Origin: Candidatus Bathyarchaeota archaeon
GTDB taxonomy: Archaea > Thermoproteota > Bathyarchaeia > Bathyarchaeales > Bathycorpusculaceae
NCBI GenBank assembly: GCA_026014585.1
Contig: JAOZIA010000005.1
Coordinates: forward strand, 172,808 to 236,807
DNA: 64,000 nt
Direction: 5' to 3'
Shown here one piece after another: positions 35,108 through 43,226 of this stretch. The notes under the pieces are model-generated. The model was not told where the DNA came from and searched no databases. It worked only from the letters and a program-made list of their open reading frames with translations. A program made the position numbers and the translations under genes. Each line of letters begins with the position of its first letter. Position 1 is the first letter of the stretch.

Positions 35108-35538
35108 TTTTAGCCTCAGGCGTCTTTGACCTGCTCCATTTGGGGCACGTAAAGTACCTTGAGGAGGCAAAAGCCGCAGGCGGAAAAAACGCTAAACTCA
35201 CTGTTATTGTTGCCCGAGACAGCACAGTTGAAAAACTCAAAGGTAGAAAACCCATCATGTCTGAGGATGAACGGTGTGCTCTTGTGAAGGCGTTGCGGAT
35301 TGTTGATGAGGCGGTTTTGGGGGCGGAGCATTTTGACATGGCTGAAGTTATTGATTTGGTGAAGCCTGATGTTATTGCGTTGGGTTATGACCAAGAGGAT
35401 ATTTTGCGTCAGGTTCAAAATTATGTCACCGCAAACAAATCAGGCATTAAGGTCGTGCGGGTTGGAAAGTTTGGGCAGAATACTTTAGATAGTTCCTCAA
35501 AGATTAAAGAAAAAATAATTGAGAAATCTAAAAGATGA
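35083..35538 (+). CDS. ribL: FAD synthetase (archaeal RibL type)
   Basis: This cytoplasmic nucleotidyltransferase of 151 residues adds AMP from ATP to FMN. The HLGH motif is at residues 19-22 in GVFDLLHLGHVKYL, and KGRKPIMSEDERCALVKALRIVD and KPDVIALGYDQ follow. The C-terminal LDSSSKIKEKI stands where the second nucleotide-binding motif lies. The gene overlaps DUF357. The riboflavin kinase gene, which makes its substrate, is just downstream on the other strand. Confidence 0.92.
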   Translation: MADKKTTIVLASGVFDLLHLGHVKYLEEAKAAGGKNAKLTVIVARDSTVEKLKGRKPIMSEDERCALVKALRIVDEAVLGAEHFDMAEVIDLVKPDVIALGYDQEDILRQVQNYVTANKSGIKVVRVGKFGQNTLDSSSKIKEKIIEKSKR

Positions 35539-35545
35539 GCACGTG

Positions 35546-36154
35546 ATGGAAAAAAGCTCGCAAAAATTCAGGGTTACTTACGTTCTGATTGCAGTAACCA
35601 TTGCTGCGTACGTTTACACATCCATTGCAGGCGGTGACGCAGTGAACACAAGCGCCAGCATGGTGTACCAGTGGGGGCAATGGAACTTTGCGGTTTTCCA
35701 CGGATTATACTATCAACTGTTCACATCCATGTTTGTTCATGCAAGCATCGCTCACTTAGCGGGAAACATGTTGTTTCTTTTGATTTTCGGGTTACGGGGC
35801 GAAGAACTGTTCTCGCTGCCTGAATACTTGGGAATTTACTTTATCGGTGGCTTAATGGGCAATTTGTTATCGCTTTCATTTGGTCCAGACTTTGTCAGTG
35901 TTGGGGCATCAGGAGCTATCTTTAGCTTGTTTGGCGCATGCGTAATTTATACGCGTCGTTCAGTTCGGCAGTCAATTGTGGGTGCGTTGGGATATGCTTT
36001 CTTTTTGTTACTGTTTAGTTCAGGAGCTGGCGTTAATGATTTGGCGCATATTGGCGGTTTAGTGTTTGGGTTGGTTGCAGGTTACCTTTTAGCTTCAAGA
36101 AGAAAACCTGAAGACCAATACAATATCAGATTCTCGATGACGACGCCGTTTTAG
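35546..36154 (+). CDS. Rhomboid family intramembrane serine protease
   Basis: This ~202-residue membrane protein with about six helices cleaves substrates within the membrane. The catalytic Ser122 lies in GASGA and the His168 in NDLAHIGG, the classical dyad. The HLAGNMLFL segment, after the HASIAH residues, carries the conserved His and Asn that form the oxyanion hole. A start at ATG 35546 leaves seven bases after ribL; a longer TTG start overlapping ribL is possible but less likely. It converges on the riboflavin kinase gene. Confidence 0.9.
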   Translation: MEKSSQKFRVTYVLIAVTIAAYVYTSIAGGDAVNTSASMVYQWGQWNFAVFHGLYYQLFTSMFVHASIAHLAGNMLFLLIFGLRGEELFSLPEYLGIYFIGGLMGNLLSLSFGPDFVSVGASGAIFSLFGACVIYTRRSVRQSIVGALGYAFFLLLFSSGAGVNDLAHIGGLVFGLVAGYLLASRRKPEDQYNIRFSMTTPF

Positions 36155-36846
36155 GCTTCAGGAGAAGTGAAAACTTCCACTTTAACCTTGACGCCATCTT
36201 TAAGGTTTAGTTGTTTTCGCAAAAACACAGGCGCAATAATTTCAAGAACCGAAAAGTCGTAATGGCTACGTACAGCAATAATTAAGGCACCTTTGACTTT
36301 GTTTCCGATGATTGCGGGGTAACATTTTACCAAGCCAAACGTTCGGTCTTCTCCTGTGAAGCCCTGAATTTCAATGGCGGGGTAAGCGTCTAGTTCCATG
36401 CGGGTTTTAATGTCGTAGTCTGTGGTTAATTTGAGGTTTAAAGTGCCGACGTAGGGGTTAAAACCCAGTTTTTCAGCTAACTGTTTATGGTATGCTTCCC
36501 GTCCAATGTAGTATGCACCTTCTCCAAGCCCAGTGAAAACTGTTCCTTCTAGGGTAACGGAGGGTGGGTACTCTTTTTCCATTAGCATTTTAAGGTTAGA
36601 GTACAGTTTGAGCAGTTCGTGGCTACCGGCTTCGTCGATTTTGATTAGGCTGCCTTCTGGGGTTATGTTGCGTGTTATCCAGCCTTTGCGTTCTAGCTCG
36701 ATGAGGTAGCGTGAGGCGGTCTGTTGGCTAATGCCAAGCTTATCGGCTAAGAACTCGGTTGATACTTTGGCGGTTCGCCTATACGCGCCCATCTCTGCCA
36801 GTTTTAGTAGCATAAAAATGTGTTGCCAGTTGTGTTTTTCAGCCAT
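36151..36846 (-). CDS. ribK: CTP-dependent riboflavin kinase with N-terminal winged helix (RbkR type)
   Basis: This 231-residue protein has an N-terminal DNA-binding domain (residues 1-85) with STEFLADKLGISQQTASRYLIELERKGWITR. The C-terminal riboflavin kinase (about residues 95-231), which uses CTP, has GTVFTGLGEGAYYIGREAY and LGFNPYVGTLNLKL. Its architecture matches RbkR, a bifunctional kinase/repressor of riboflavin genes in other archaea. A TTAC-N6-GTAA palindrome lies in its own promoter (36868-36881), consistent with self-control. Its product FMN feeds RibL. Confidence 0.92.
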   Translation of the reverse strand: MAEKHNWQHIFMLLKLAEMGAYRRTAKVSTEFLADKLGISQQTASRYLIELERKGWITRNITPEGSLIKIDEAGSHELLKLYSNLKMLMEKEYPPSVTLEGTVFTGLGEGAYYIGREAYHKQLAEKLGFNPYVGTLNLKLTTDYDIKTRMELDAYPAIEIQGFTGEDRTFGLVKCYPAIIGNKVKGALIIAVRSHYDFSVLEIIAPVFLRKQLNLKDGVKVKVEVFTSPEA

Positions 36847-36867
36847 ACCAATCTCTCTAACTTAATT

Positions 36868-36894
36868 TTACAGTATGGTAAGTGAATATTTAAG
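36868..36894 (-). promoter_or_regulatory. Promoter and putative RbkR operator of ribK
   Basis: On the minus strand TTAAATATT (36885-36894) looks like a TATA box. Right after it lies TTAC-CATACT-GTAA (36868-36881), a clean inverted repeat placed between the TATA box and the expected start of transcription. A repressor there would block initiation. The binding protein is inferred to be the gene's own product. Confidence 0.5.
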
Positions 36895-36960
36895 CAAAAC
36901 GAAAGGGACACCTAAAAACCAATAAGTTTAGGCACTTAATTAATTGTATTTGGGAGCCCC

Positions 36961-37683
36961 TTGATAGGAAACGTTTTTGATGAAATGGGAACTTACTGGG
37001 CACAAATCGCACAGCAACACTACACAGAAAAACAAGTGCACTTCCTAAAAACCATACTCAACAAAAACGCCGCCATACTGGACCTTGCCTGTGGAACCGC
37101 CAGACATCTAAACAGCCTCACCGAGAACGGTTTTGAAGTTGTAGGCTTGGACACCTCAGCAGGGCTTCTGAAAATTGCTAAAACACAAAACCCAAACGCA
37201 CAACTGGTTAGGGGTGACATGCGGAGCCTGCCGTTTAAGAAGGGATGTTTTGGAGCTGTCGTTAACATGGACACAAGTGTGGGGTATCTGCCGTCGGCAC
37301 AGGATGATTTGCAGGTTTTACGGGAAGCAAATCGAATCCTTGCCAGTGGGGGCTTGCTTGTAGTAGACATCTTTAACAAGTTGCAGATTGCCCAAAAATA
37401 TGCAGTACCTAAACAGGAAATGTGGGAGTATCCAAGTTTTTATTTGACTCAGCAAAGGGTACTGGATTTAGATGAGGTGATGGAGGATTTTTGGGTTACC
37501 AAAGATAAGGCAAATGGTGAAATCCGCAGTTTTGTTCATCGTGTCCGCCTCTACGGGGTAGGGGAACTGCAAGGTTTGCTTGGGAGCGCAGGGTTTTTGG
37601 TGGAAGAAGTGTTTGGTGATTATGACTGCTCAGTTTTTAGTGTTGAATCTAAAAGGTTAATTTTGATTGCATACAGCAGATGA
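36961..37683 (+). CDS. Class I SAM-dependent methyltransferase
   Basis: This small-molecule methyltransferase of 240 residues has ILDLACGTARHLNSL as motif I, VVGLDTSAGLLKIA as motif II and FGAVVNMDTSVGYLPSAQDDLQVLREANRILASGGLLVVDIF, as in type 11/25 methyltransferases. The start is TTG at 36961; an ATG eight codons later is possible but would cut a conserved FDEMGTYW stretch. No operon partner; it is divergent from ribK. The substrate is unknown. Confidence 0.8.
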   Translation: MIGNVFDEMGTYWAQIAQQHYTEKQVHFLKTILNKNAAILDLACGTARHLNSLTENGFEVVGLDTSAGLLKIAKTQNPNAQLVRGDMRSLPFKKGCFGAVVNMDTSVGYLPSAQDDLQVLREANRILASGGLLVVDIFNKLQIAQKYAVPKQEMWEYPSFYLTQQRVLDLDEVMEDFWVTKDKANGEIRSFVHRVRLYGVGELQGLLGSAGFLVEEVFGDYDCSVFSVESKRLILIAYSR

Positions 37684-37763
37684 CAGATTTCAGTGAATTA
37701 CAAAGTGTTTTTACATAAAACCTATAAGTACCCTGAAAGAAACAACAATATAAAGTGAAATTG

Positions 37764-38732
37764 ATGAAAACGTGGAAACTCCAGCTTTCTATGGTTACCA
37801 CCCTAGCAGTGATTTTTGGATTAACAACTCTTGTGTTCACCGCTGTTCTAACCTTAGCTAATGTGGGTCTTAGCTTAATCACCATCGGCGTGCTGGTTGT
37901 AGCCTTTAACATTGGTCAGTGGCTACTGGCGCCATATCTTGTTGATGCAATGTACAAAGTCAAAGCTATCCCAGAAAATGAGCATCCCGAACTTCACCGA
38001 ATCGTTGAGGAACTAAGCAGAAAAAGCAAAATCGCCAAACCCAAACTCATGCTCGCCCAAATCCCCCTGCCAAACGCTTTCGCCTATGGCTCACCATTGT
38101 CAGGAAACCGTGTTGCCATCACAGAGGGACTACTAAACAGCCTAAACCCTGGGGAAGTTGAAGCCGTTATTGGGCACGAGTTTGGACACCTAAAACACCG
38201 TGATGTCCAAGTTATGCTTGCAGTTTCATTTCTGCCTGCATTGTTCTACTTTATTGGTTACTCACTTTTGCTCTCAGGCATATTTGGCGGAAACCGCAGA
38301 AACGGTGAAGGCAGCAACGCGCTTATCGGGTTTGCCTTTATGGCGTTCTCATGGTTGCTCACATTATTCACACTGTATCTTAGCAGACTTCGTGAGTATT
38401 ACGCTGACCAGCACAGCGCCAGTGTTGTTGACAATGGAGCAAGCAAACTCTCAACGGGCTTGGCAAAAATTGTTCATTCAAGCAAAAACGTCATGAAATA
38501 TCAGCAGCAGAGCCAGCAACAGCAAACTAACACTTCCTTTAAAGCCCTTTTTATTGCGAACCCTGACACTGCAGCTATGGATTCCCAATTATTAAATGAT
38601 GTAGCTGCGAATGGTTTGGTTGAGGAAATTCTCAAGAAAGAGCCAACCTTTGGCGAAAAACTAATGGAAGCTCTTTCCACGCATCCAAATATTGTGAAGC
38701 GTTTGCGTGCACTAAAAGAGTTGGGCGCCTAA
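37764..38732 (+). CDS. htpX: HtpX-like membrane zinc metalloprotease (M48)
   Basis: This membrane protease of ~322 residues degrades or clips damaged membrane proteins. It has two N-terminal helices (residues ~10-60), the NAFAYGS segment and the zinc motif HEFGH at residues 138-142 in VIGHEFGHLKHRD, then further helices and LREYYADQHSA supplying the third zinc ligand. A Gln-rich insert (QQQSQQQQTN) follows. The ATG at 37764 is preferred over a GTG nine bases upstream. Its 3' end overlaps the next gene by four bases, on the opposite strand. Confidence 0.92.
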   Translation: MKTWKLQLSMVTTLAVIFGLTTLVFTAVLTLANVGLSLITIGVLVVAFNIGQWLLAPYLVDAMYKVKAIPENEHPELHRIVEELSRKSKIAKPKLMLAQIPLPNAFAYGSPLSGNRVAITEGLLNSLNPGEVEAVIGHEFGHLKHRDVQVMLAVSFLPALFYFIGYSLLLSGIFGGNRRNGEGSNALIGFAFMAFSWLLTLFTLYLSRLREYYADQHSASVVDNGASKLSTGLAKIVHSSKNVMKYQQQSQQQQTNTSFKALFIANPDTAAMDSQLLNDVAANGLVEEILKKEPTFGEKLMEALSTHPNIVKRLRALKELGA

Positions 38733-39325
38733 AAGAAGGAATTGAAGTTTTTTTCTTGTCCTATTGTTGTTGCTTCGTAGTGACCAGGGTAAACTGTAAA
38801 GTTTTCAGGCAACGCCATCAGCTTCTTTAGCGATTGTGCCATATCCTCGCCTGAGCCACCTTCAAAATCAGTTCTGCCGATGCCTCCAGCAAATAGAGTG
38901 TCACCGCTGAAAACCAGTCTATCACTGACAAGACAAATACTGCCTGGTGAGTGCCCAGGAGTTTCCATGACTTTTAGGGATTCCGCGCCAAACCTGATAA
39001 GTTCACCTTCTTTGAGCGTTGTGATGTCTAAGTGTGCGTTTTCGCTTCGCGTGGTTAGGTAGTGCTTGTCGTTTGGGTGTATGTATACGGGTACACCGTA
39101 CTTTTTTTGAAGATAACTGTCGCCGCCGATATGGTCGTGGTGTCCATGCGTGTTGATGATGCAGTTAATTTTTAACCCTGCTTTCTCTATGTAATCAACA
39201 ACCTGTTTAGCTTCGTAAGTGTAGTCAAAACCAGGGTCTATGATTAGTGCTTCCTTGGTCTGGGAATCACTTACAACGTAGCAGTTTGTTTGCAGGTTTC
39301 CAACAGGGAAAACTTCAATTTGCAT
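38729..39325 (-). CDS. Metallo-beta-lactamase fold hydrolase (glyoxalase II-like)
   Basis: This 198-residue metal-dependent hydrolase has the zinc motif HGHHDH in CIINTHGHHDHIGGDSYL, VMETPGHSPGSICLV and SGDTLFAGGIGRTDF, with a late His in VYPGHYEATTIG, the pattern of hydroxyacylglutathione-hydrolase-like proteins. Archaea lack glutathione, so the thioester substrate must be different. It is monocistronic or follows the zinc-ribbon gene. Confidence 0.9.
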   Translation of the reverse strand: MQIEVFPVGNLQTNCYVVSDSQTKEALIIDPGFDYTYEAKQVVDYIEKAGLKINCIINTHGHHDHIGGDSYLQKKYGVPVYIHPNDKHYLTTRSENAHLDITTLKEGELIRFGAESLKVMETPGHSPGSICLVSDRLVFSGDTLFAGGIGRTDFEGGSGEDMAQSLKKLMALPENFTVYPGHYEATTIGQEKNFNSFF

Positions 39326-39385
39326 ACTAAACCATCACGCAAAATAGTAAAGAGAATAAAATAAAGTGTTTGCTGACAAAACAGC

Positions 39386-39622
39386 TTATTGAATGTCAAC
39401 CACTTGGTTAAAGCCAGTGACTTTTATGGTGCTTTTGCATTTAGCGCAACTAACTACCAGTTCAGCCAGTTCATCATTAACAATTTTGGTCTCCAAAATT
39501 TCGTAAGTCGTCTCTGTTTCGTCTTCCGGCGAAATCAGCGCACTGCATTTTGGACACGCAAAAGAACCATCGCTGTTAGCATCTACAACTTTTATTACAT
39601 ATTCTCCGATGTTTTTTGCCAT
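39386..39622 (-). CDS. Small zinc-ribbon protein
   Basis: This ~78-residue protein has two cysteine pairs, CPKC and CAKC, 40 residues apart with a beta-rich part between, so a zinc ribbon is likely. GAGGAAAG lies five to six bases before the ATG at 39622; a longer start at 39649 is less well supported. A function is not recognised; such ribbons often bind nucleic acid or a larger enzyme. Confidence 0.65.
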   Translation of the reverse strand: MAKNIGEYVIKVVDANSDGSFACPKCSALISPEDETETTYEILETKIVNDELAELVVSCAKCKSTIKVTGFNQVVDIQ

Positions 39623-39730
39623 TTTTGCTTTCCTCATAACTCTTGCCAACTAATTCTTCTTTCCCTAGTTTATCTTTCTGTAACGTTTTGGCTTTTAAAA
39701 CTAACTGTAAAAAAAGTAAAAAAGAAAAGA

Positions 39731-41617
39731 TTATTCCTCAGAGAAATTCTCTGGGGAAATATAGTCGCCATACTTCTCTTGGGCTTCCAACAGCCTGCTA
39801 CGTTGCAAATACAAGATGCCAAACATTTCCAGCGGGATTTCTGTGACGTTTTCTTGATAGAACTGGGAAACCCGCTCAATTTTTGCAAGGTTTTCTGGCA
39901 CTCTAAGGGTAAATTGTTTGATGTAGTCTTCTTTTGAGTAGTCCTTGTCTAGCACTTCTTTGAAGAGCACTTTGAGGTCCTCATATTTTGGAAGGTAGCC
40001 CGTTGGGGATTTCAGTGCACCAGCTTCACCGTGGACGCGTAGTTCCATCCATTTAATCCACACATGCTTGTCTTGGGGAGTATTGAGGTATTTGTTGGTT
40101 TCGCGGTCTCGCAGGAAATAGTTTACGCCGAAAACCAGAGGTGCTTTTTTGAGTTTTGCACCAAAGTTGAGGTTGTTTTGAACGTTTTTACCCAGTGGAA
40201 TGCTGATGAAGTCTTGGATGCTCATCATGTTGATTTCGGGAACGCCTTCTTTCCCGATTGTTGCAAAGGTGGTTTCTGTTTCAAGGGATGCGCCGTAGGC
40301 AACGATGCCGTGTTCCCAGCTGAAACTTTGCTGGACAGGCACGTAGGCTTTTGCGTCTCTTCCACCATACATTACTCCGCCTAACTCTACACCGTTGGGA
40401 TTGTTAAGTTCAGGATCAACATTTTCCAGTGCTGAAAGAGTTACTGCATAACGAGCGTTTTTGTTTGCTGCGGGGACATCTTTGCCGGTTTCGTCTTTTT
40501 TGCCCTCGTACCATTTGCCAGTGTAGTTTAAGCCTTCTTTAGGTAATTCTTGTCCCATTCCAAGCCAGTATGGTTTGCCATCTTTTACTAGAATGTTGGA
40601 GAAGATGATTTCGCCTGGGTTAGTGAGAACCTTCCAGATTAAGGCATCATCTTTGGGGTTAACGTCCTGTATGATGCCAAAAATGCCTGATTCCACGTTA
40701 ACTGCGCGGGCTACAGAGTCAATATCGCGGATGTATGCGATGTCATCTCCAAGGATGGTTTCGCCGGGCAGCATAGCAGTTGAGGTTTTTCCGCATGCAC
40801 TTGGGAAAGCACCTGCAAAGTAGGTTTTACGCTTGTTTGGACCAAACACACCCATAAGCAACATGTGCTCAGCCAGCCAGCCTTCACTGCTTGCCTTACG
40901 AATGGCAAGGCGGAAAGCGAGTTTTTTGAAGCCAACACTGTTTCCAGCATACTGGGTGTTTACGCTGTAAATGGTGTTGTCCATGTGGTCAATGTAGATG
41001 CATTTTTTGTTATGGTCTGCGCTGACCATGTCCTCTGTTAGTCTTCCTGCAGAGTGCAGCACACATAAAAAGTCGCTTTTTGGTCCTGCCTTAACAAACT
41101 GTTCATAGCCTGGGCGGTACAGAAGGCTTTCAGTGTGGGCAACGTACCATGAATCAGTGCATTGCAAGCCAAGAATTGTAAAAACAGAGTCAGCAGGTCC
41201 TAGGGAAATAAAGCGGACAATCATTGTTTTTTCTGTCATTGAGTTACGCAGTAAATCGCGGACTTCGCCTAAACCTTCCTGCCTGTCTATCTGATTGAGT
41301 GCTTTGCTTAAAGTAACACCTTTGGGTACAAGATATTTGGTTGCTTGGCGGTCTCGGCCTTGGTCGTGTTCACCATCAAAATGGATTGTGTGGCCTTCAA
41401 GAGTCAGGATTGCTTGTTCTTCGCCTGAGGCTATTGCCATTTTTCTTAGGTGTTCGAGGTCTTGGGGTGAGTCGCTGCAGATAAAAATTTCTTTGGGATG
41501 GCACAAATCACTTCTTTTAGCGATGAACTCGTGCACGATTGGGTTGCCAATTGCGCTTAGTTTTTTGAAATCTGCTGGGCTTAATTTTGGTTGGAGTGCT
41601 TCAAGATATGCATTCAT
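39731..41617 (-). CDS. pckG: Phosphoenolpyruvate carboxykinase (GTP)
   Basis: This cytoplasmic enzyme of 628 residues interconverts oxaloacetate and phosphoenolpyruvate, using GTP/GDP. The kinase P-loop is SACGKTS (residues 273-279) in FAGAFPSACGKTSTAML. The substrate segment RPGYEQF and the metal-site region (YAGNSVGFKKLAFRLA) are present, and the C-terminal domain has NYFLRD and the PTGYLPKYEDL region. The length and motifs match the GTP type and not the ATP type. A T-rich tract after the stop (39707-39730) may end transcription. With malic enzyme (59503) it forms a C4/C3 node. Confidence 0.95.
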   Translation of the reverse strand: MNAYLEALQPKLSPADFKKLSAIGNPIVHEFIAKRSDLCHPKEIFICSDSPQDLEHLRKMAIASGEEQAILTLEGHTIHFDGEHDQGRDRQATKYLVPKGVTLSKALNQIDRQEGLGEVRDLLRNSMTEKTMIVRFISLGPADSVFTILGLQCTDSWYVAHTESLLYRPGYEQFVKAGPKSDFLCVLHSAGRLTEDMVSADHNKKCIYIDHMDNTIYSVNTQYAGNSVGFKKLAFRLAIRKASSEGWLAEHMLLMGVFGPNKRKTYFAGAFPSACGKTSTAMLPGETILGDDIAYIRDIDSVARAVNVESGIFGIIQDVNPKDDALIWKVLTNPGEIIFSNILVKDGKPYWLGMGQELPKEGLNYTGKWYEGKKDETGKDVPAANKNARYAVTLSALENVDPELNNPNGVELGGVMYGGRDAKAYVPVQQSFSWEHGIVAYGASLETETTFATIGKEGVPEINMMSIQDFISIPLGKNVQNNLNFGAKLKKAPLVFGVNYFLRDRETNKYLNTPQDKHVWIKWMELRVHGEAGALKSPTGYLPKYEDLKVLFKEVLDKDYSKEDYIKQFTLRVPENLAKIERVSQFYQENVTEIPLEMFGILYLQRSRLLEAQEKYGDYISPENFSEE

Positions 41618-41627
41618 TAAAGTTCAC

Positions 41628-42593
41628 TTAAAGTTGGTTTACGTTTCCAGGTACTCTTGGGAAGGGTTGGCACTCAGCAATATGTTTTACTCCGGTAATC
41701 CATCCGACTATGCGTTCCATTCCGATGCCGCCGCCAGCTGTGGGTCTTAGCCTGCCTTCTTCTGCCATTTTGAGTACGAGGGAATAGTTTTCTTTGTTGA
41801 CTTGGTCACGTTCGATTTTGGTTAAGATTTTACTATATTCATATTCACGTTTGGCACCTGAGAGAACCTCACCAAAATCAGGCATAAACAGGTCATAGTT
41901 GTCCCATTTGCCAGTTGTAAAGTCTTCAAAATCGTAAAATTCTCTTGGAATGTTAGTTACCCATGCAGGCTCGGTTATTTCATTTGCTATACCTGCTTCC
42001 CAATCTACACCATATTTGGCTTCTAAATCTGCGCGGTCATACACTTTGAAGGGACGTGTTGGAACTTTTAGGGAGTCACATCTGCAAAGCAGGTTTAATT
42101 CGGGTTCCATATCCTTCTGCAAGTCTTTGACGAGAGTGCAGATGGCTTCTTCAACTAATGTAAAAACATCCTTTGAGCTTGCATCACATAATTCAAAGTC
42201 TAACTGGGTAAACTCGTAGATGTGTTTGCCTGTTTGGGCGCGTGCTGCTTTTTCTATGCGGATGTTTGGTGAGAGAATGAATAGTTTGGGGTAGGCTGTT
42301 GAGGCAGCGATGAGTTTGTGGATAATCATGCTGGCGGTTGTGCGGACTGGTTTTCCGTAAATGTCTACTTCTATGCGTTTTTCGATGGACGCGCCTGGGT
42401 CTGGCCAGAGGGGGTCGGTGCTTTGGCTTAGCGCAACGGGTAGGAGCCATTGGAAGCCTTTGTTGGTGTAGGTGTTTGTTAGGCTTTTTAGGGTGTAGGT
42501 CATGATTTTGCCTATGCAGGCTTTTCTTTCTATTTCAGTTGGAGTTAGTTGTTCTAGTGATTTTGGAATTGGAATAACTTGCTGAGTTTGCAT
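41628..42593 (-). CDS. asnA: Archaeal asparagine synthetase related to asparaginyl-tRNA synthetase
   Basis: This ~321-residue protein is a class II aminoacyl-tRNA-synthetase catalytic core without an anticodon-binding domain. It shows motif 2 (IRIEKAARAQTGKHIYEFTQLDFEL) and motif 3 (GGGIGMERIVGWITG). Such archaeal cores make asparagine from aspartate and ammonia with ATP. ATG at 42593 is chosen; a GTG nine bases upstream is also in frame. The stop lies ten bases upstream of pckG's start, so they may share a transcript. It is divergent from an Lrp/AsnC regulator, which fits control of asparagine synthesis. Confidence 0.85.
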   Translation of the reverse strand: MQTQQVIPIPKSLEQLTPTEIERKACIGKIMTYTLKSLTNTYTNKGFQWLLPVALSQSTDPLWPDPGASIEKRIEVDIYGKPVRTTASMIIHKLIAASTAYPKLFILSPNIRIEKAARAQTGKHIYEFTQLDFELCDASSKDVFTLVEEAICTLVKDLQKDMEPELNLLCRCDSLKVPTRPFKVYDRADLEAKYGVDWEAGIANEITEPAWVTNIPREFYDFEDFTTGKWDNYDLFMPDFGEVLSGAKREYEYSKILTKIERDQVNKENYSLVLKMAEEGRLRPTAGGGIGMERIVGWITGVKHIAECQPFPRVPGNVNQL

Positions 42594-42600
42594 TTTAATC

Positions 42601-42721
42601 ACTGGATTTTTAATTATGGGTGTTAAGGTACCAAAAGACGATTATAAATTTATTACTGAAAAACCTGAAGATTTTACCATTTCCTGCAGATTTTTATACT
42701 TGAGCATTGTAATATTTACAC
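42601..42721. promoter_or_regulatory. Divergent promoter region of asnA and the Lrp/AsnC gene
   Basis: This 120-base region between divergent starts contains an A/T-rich TATA-like stretch (ATTATAAATTTATTA, 42641-42655) for the minus gene and TTTTTATACT (42690-42699) for the plus gene. TGAGCATT occurs at 42701-42708 and again at 42723-42730, 22 bases or two helical turns apart, with the second copy overlapping the regulator's start codon. This looks like a site for a regulator that forms oligomers, as Lrp proteins do. Confidence 0.5.
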
Positions 42722-43210
42722 ATGAGCATTAAACTTGACCAGAAAGACCTCGCCATCCTACAAATCATCCAAGAAAACAGCAAACTAACCGCCAACCAAA
42801 TAGGCAAAAAAATCAACGTACCAATCACCACTGTCTTCGCAAAAATTAAACGCATGGAAGAAGCAGGCATAATCAAAGAATACCGCGCCATCCTCGCACC
42901 AGAAAAAATCAATACCGCAACCGCAGCCTTCATATTAGCATCAGTATCATACAATAACTCCCAAGTTACACAGCGAGAAGTTGCCATGGAAATCGCCAAA
43001 CTATTAGAAGTCCAAGAAGTCCATATAATAACAGGCGACTGGGACTTGCTCATTAAACTCCGCGCAGAAAACGTGGAAGCCATCGGCAAATTCGTAGTTG
43101 ACAAACTCCGCTCCATCAAAGGCTTAGACAAAACCTTGACCTGCATGGTTTTTGAAACAGTCAAAGAAACAACCAGTCTGCCGACGCCACCAAAGAAGAA
43201 CTCCCTCTAA
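42722..43210 (+). CDS. Lrp/AsnC family transcriptional regulator
   Basis: This 162-residue regulator has an N-terminal helix-turn-helix (DQKDLAILQIIQENSKLTANQIGKKINVPITTVFAKIKRMEEAGIIKEYRAIL), the RAM domain from about residue 75 (effector binding and oligomerisation; VQEVHIITGDWDLLIKLRA). Lrp proteins respond to amino acids and often control divergent neighbours. Placed back to back with asnA, as asnC is with asnA in Escherichia coli, it is a good candidate for asparagine control and self-control. Confidence 0.92.
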   Translation: MSIKLDQKDLAILQIIQENSKLTANQIGKKINVPITTVFAKIKRMEEAGIIKEYRAILAPEKINTATAAFILASVSYNNSQVTQREVAMEIAKLLEVQEVHIITGDWDLLIKLRAENVEAIGKFVVDKLRSIKGLDKTLTCMVFETVKETTSLPTPPKKNSL

Positions 43211-43226
43211 GTTGACGACTAATAGT

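Noticed and set aside
39389..39937. 182-codon frame on the plus strand
   Set aside because: It covers two minus-strand genes (zinc ribbon and the end of pckG) and has no independent signature.
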